A DNA stretch of 14,069 nt from JANLWK01 sp031364505 (GTDB taxonomy: Bacteria; Eisenbacteria; RBG-16-71-46). The position numbers were made by a program, and so were the translations under genes. Below, one piece after another: positions 13,633 to 14,069 of the stretch. The notes beneath the pieces were generated by a model that was not told the origin of the DNA, did no database searches, and saw nothing but the letters and a program-made list of their open reading frames with translations. The stretch spans positions 1 to 14,069 of the forward strand of contig JANLWK010000287.1 in the NCBI GenBank assembly GCA_031364505.1. The letters are read 5' to 3'. Positions within the stretch are counted from its first letter, which is position 1; each line of letters begins with the position of its first letter.

Positions 13633-14069
13633 TCCGTCCGGGGCCTCGCGGGCGGTGGCGCCGCGTGGGCGGCGCGCAGGCGTTCCCGCCGCATCGAGAG
13701 CCCGATGCCGATCGTGAACGCGAAGGCGACGAGCATCTCGACGTGCTCGCCCAGCATGCCCACGAGCGTGTCGAACGTTGCATTGATCGGCATCCACGCC
13801 GTGAGGTTGTCGTAGCCCGACAGCAGGACCACGACCGCGCACCACGGCAGCAGCGGGCTCGGTACGCCGGTGGCATCGTGGCGCGGGCGGGTGTGCGCGA
13901 GGATCGCGGCCAGCGCGGCGAGCGCCAGCGCGACCGGAACCCACACACTCGCGTCGTGGAACGGCTCGAGATTGTGGAGCGTGGGCTCGTGCTGGACGTT
14001 GTGGCGGAGGATCAGGTCGGGAATGCGGAAGTGCAGCCACCGCTCGCCCCACGAGATCTCCTCCATGCC
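13629..14069 (-). CDS. Integral membrane protein of unknown function, C-terminal part (cut by right edge)
   Basis: The frame is open to the right edge, and I treat it as a C-terminal piece of about 146 residues rather than starting at the ATG at 14066. The visible part begins with EEISWGERWLHFRIP, then NVQHEPTLHNL. This pattern (E-E-x-S-W-G-x-R, then N-x-Q-x-E-x-x-LHNL) recurs in a group of uncharacterised multi-pass membrane proteins and normally lies inside the protein, not at its start. Three hydrophobic helices follow (about residues 41-58, 73-86 and 108-124, counting from the ATG), and a basic Arg/Ala/Pro tail ends the chain. No function can be assigned. It is on the same strand as the carboxylase operon, 97 nt upstream of it, with no sign of a functional link. 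Confidence 0.75.
   Translation of the reverse strand, partial: GMEEISWGERWLHFRIPDLILRHNVQHEPTLHNLEPFHDASVWVPVALALAALAAILAHTRPRHDATGVPSPLLPWCAVVVLLSGYDNLTAWMPINATFDTLVGMLGEHVEMLVAFAFTIGIGLSMRRERLRAAHAAPPPARPRTE

Overview
The window is about 70% GC by eye, and every gene I can support lies on the minus strand. The best guess is a high-GC bacterium from a little-cultured phylum such as Candidatus Eisenbacteria, Gemmatimonadota or Acidobacteriota. That guess rests on an 884-residue Ser/Thr kinase fused to a periplasmic beta-propeller, the GC content and the general style of the proteins. No marker gene here settles the taxon. The gene content is chromosomal. I see no insertion sequence, phage gene, CRISPR array, rRNA or convincing tRNA.

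In transcription order (right to left): a membrane protein cut by the right edge (13629-14069) is followed by a 12-bp tandem repeat. Next comes an acyl-CoA catabolism group: a LiuC-type enoyl-CoA/methylglutaconyl-CoA hydratase, a biotin carboxylase and a biotin carrier subunit. These are packed with 5-nt or 1-nt junctions and look like the alpha side of a methylcrotonyl-CoA-type carboxylase split into two polypeptides. The carboxyltransferase (beta) subunit is not in the window. A 324-nt gap then carries a good sigma70-like promoter, a possible antiterminator and a clear intrinsic terminator ahead of an RhlE-type DEAD-box RNA helicase.

After the helicase a 381-nt gap holds terminator hairpins, a weak promoter candidate and another terminator-like hairpin directly ahead of phoH. 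From phoH the genes run as a probable operon: phoH (YbeZ-type ATPase), a PgpH-type 7TM-HD phosphohydrolase, ybeY (rRNA endonuclease), a DUF502 membrane protein and recO. This is a familiar bacterial core cluster for RNA processing, cyclic-nucleotide turnover and repair. Next comes the kinase-propeller gene, with a possible leaderless promoter, and finally the first 53 codons of a small exported protein with a strong Shine-Dalgarno site, cut by the left edge.

The most interesting parts are the leaders. The rhlE leader contains mutually exclusive pairings that look like transcription attenuation, and the phoH leader has a strong hairpin plus U-rich stretch about 20 nt before its GTG start. The rest is mostly ordinary core and metabolic gene content. 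I found no clear new multi-gene system.
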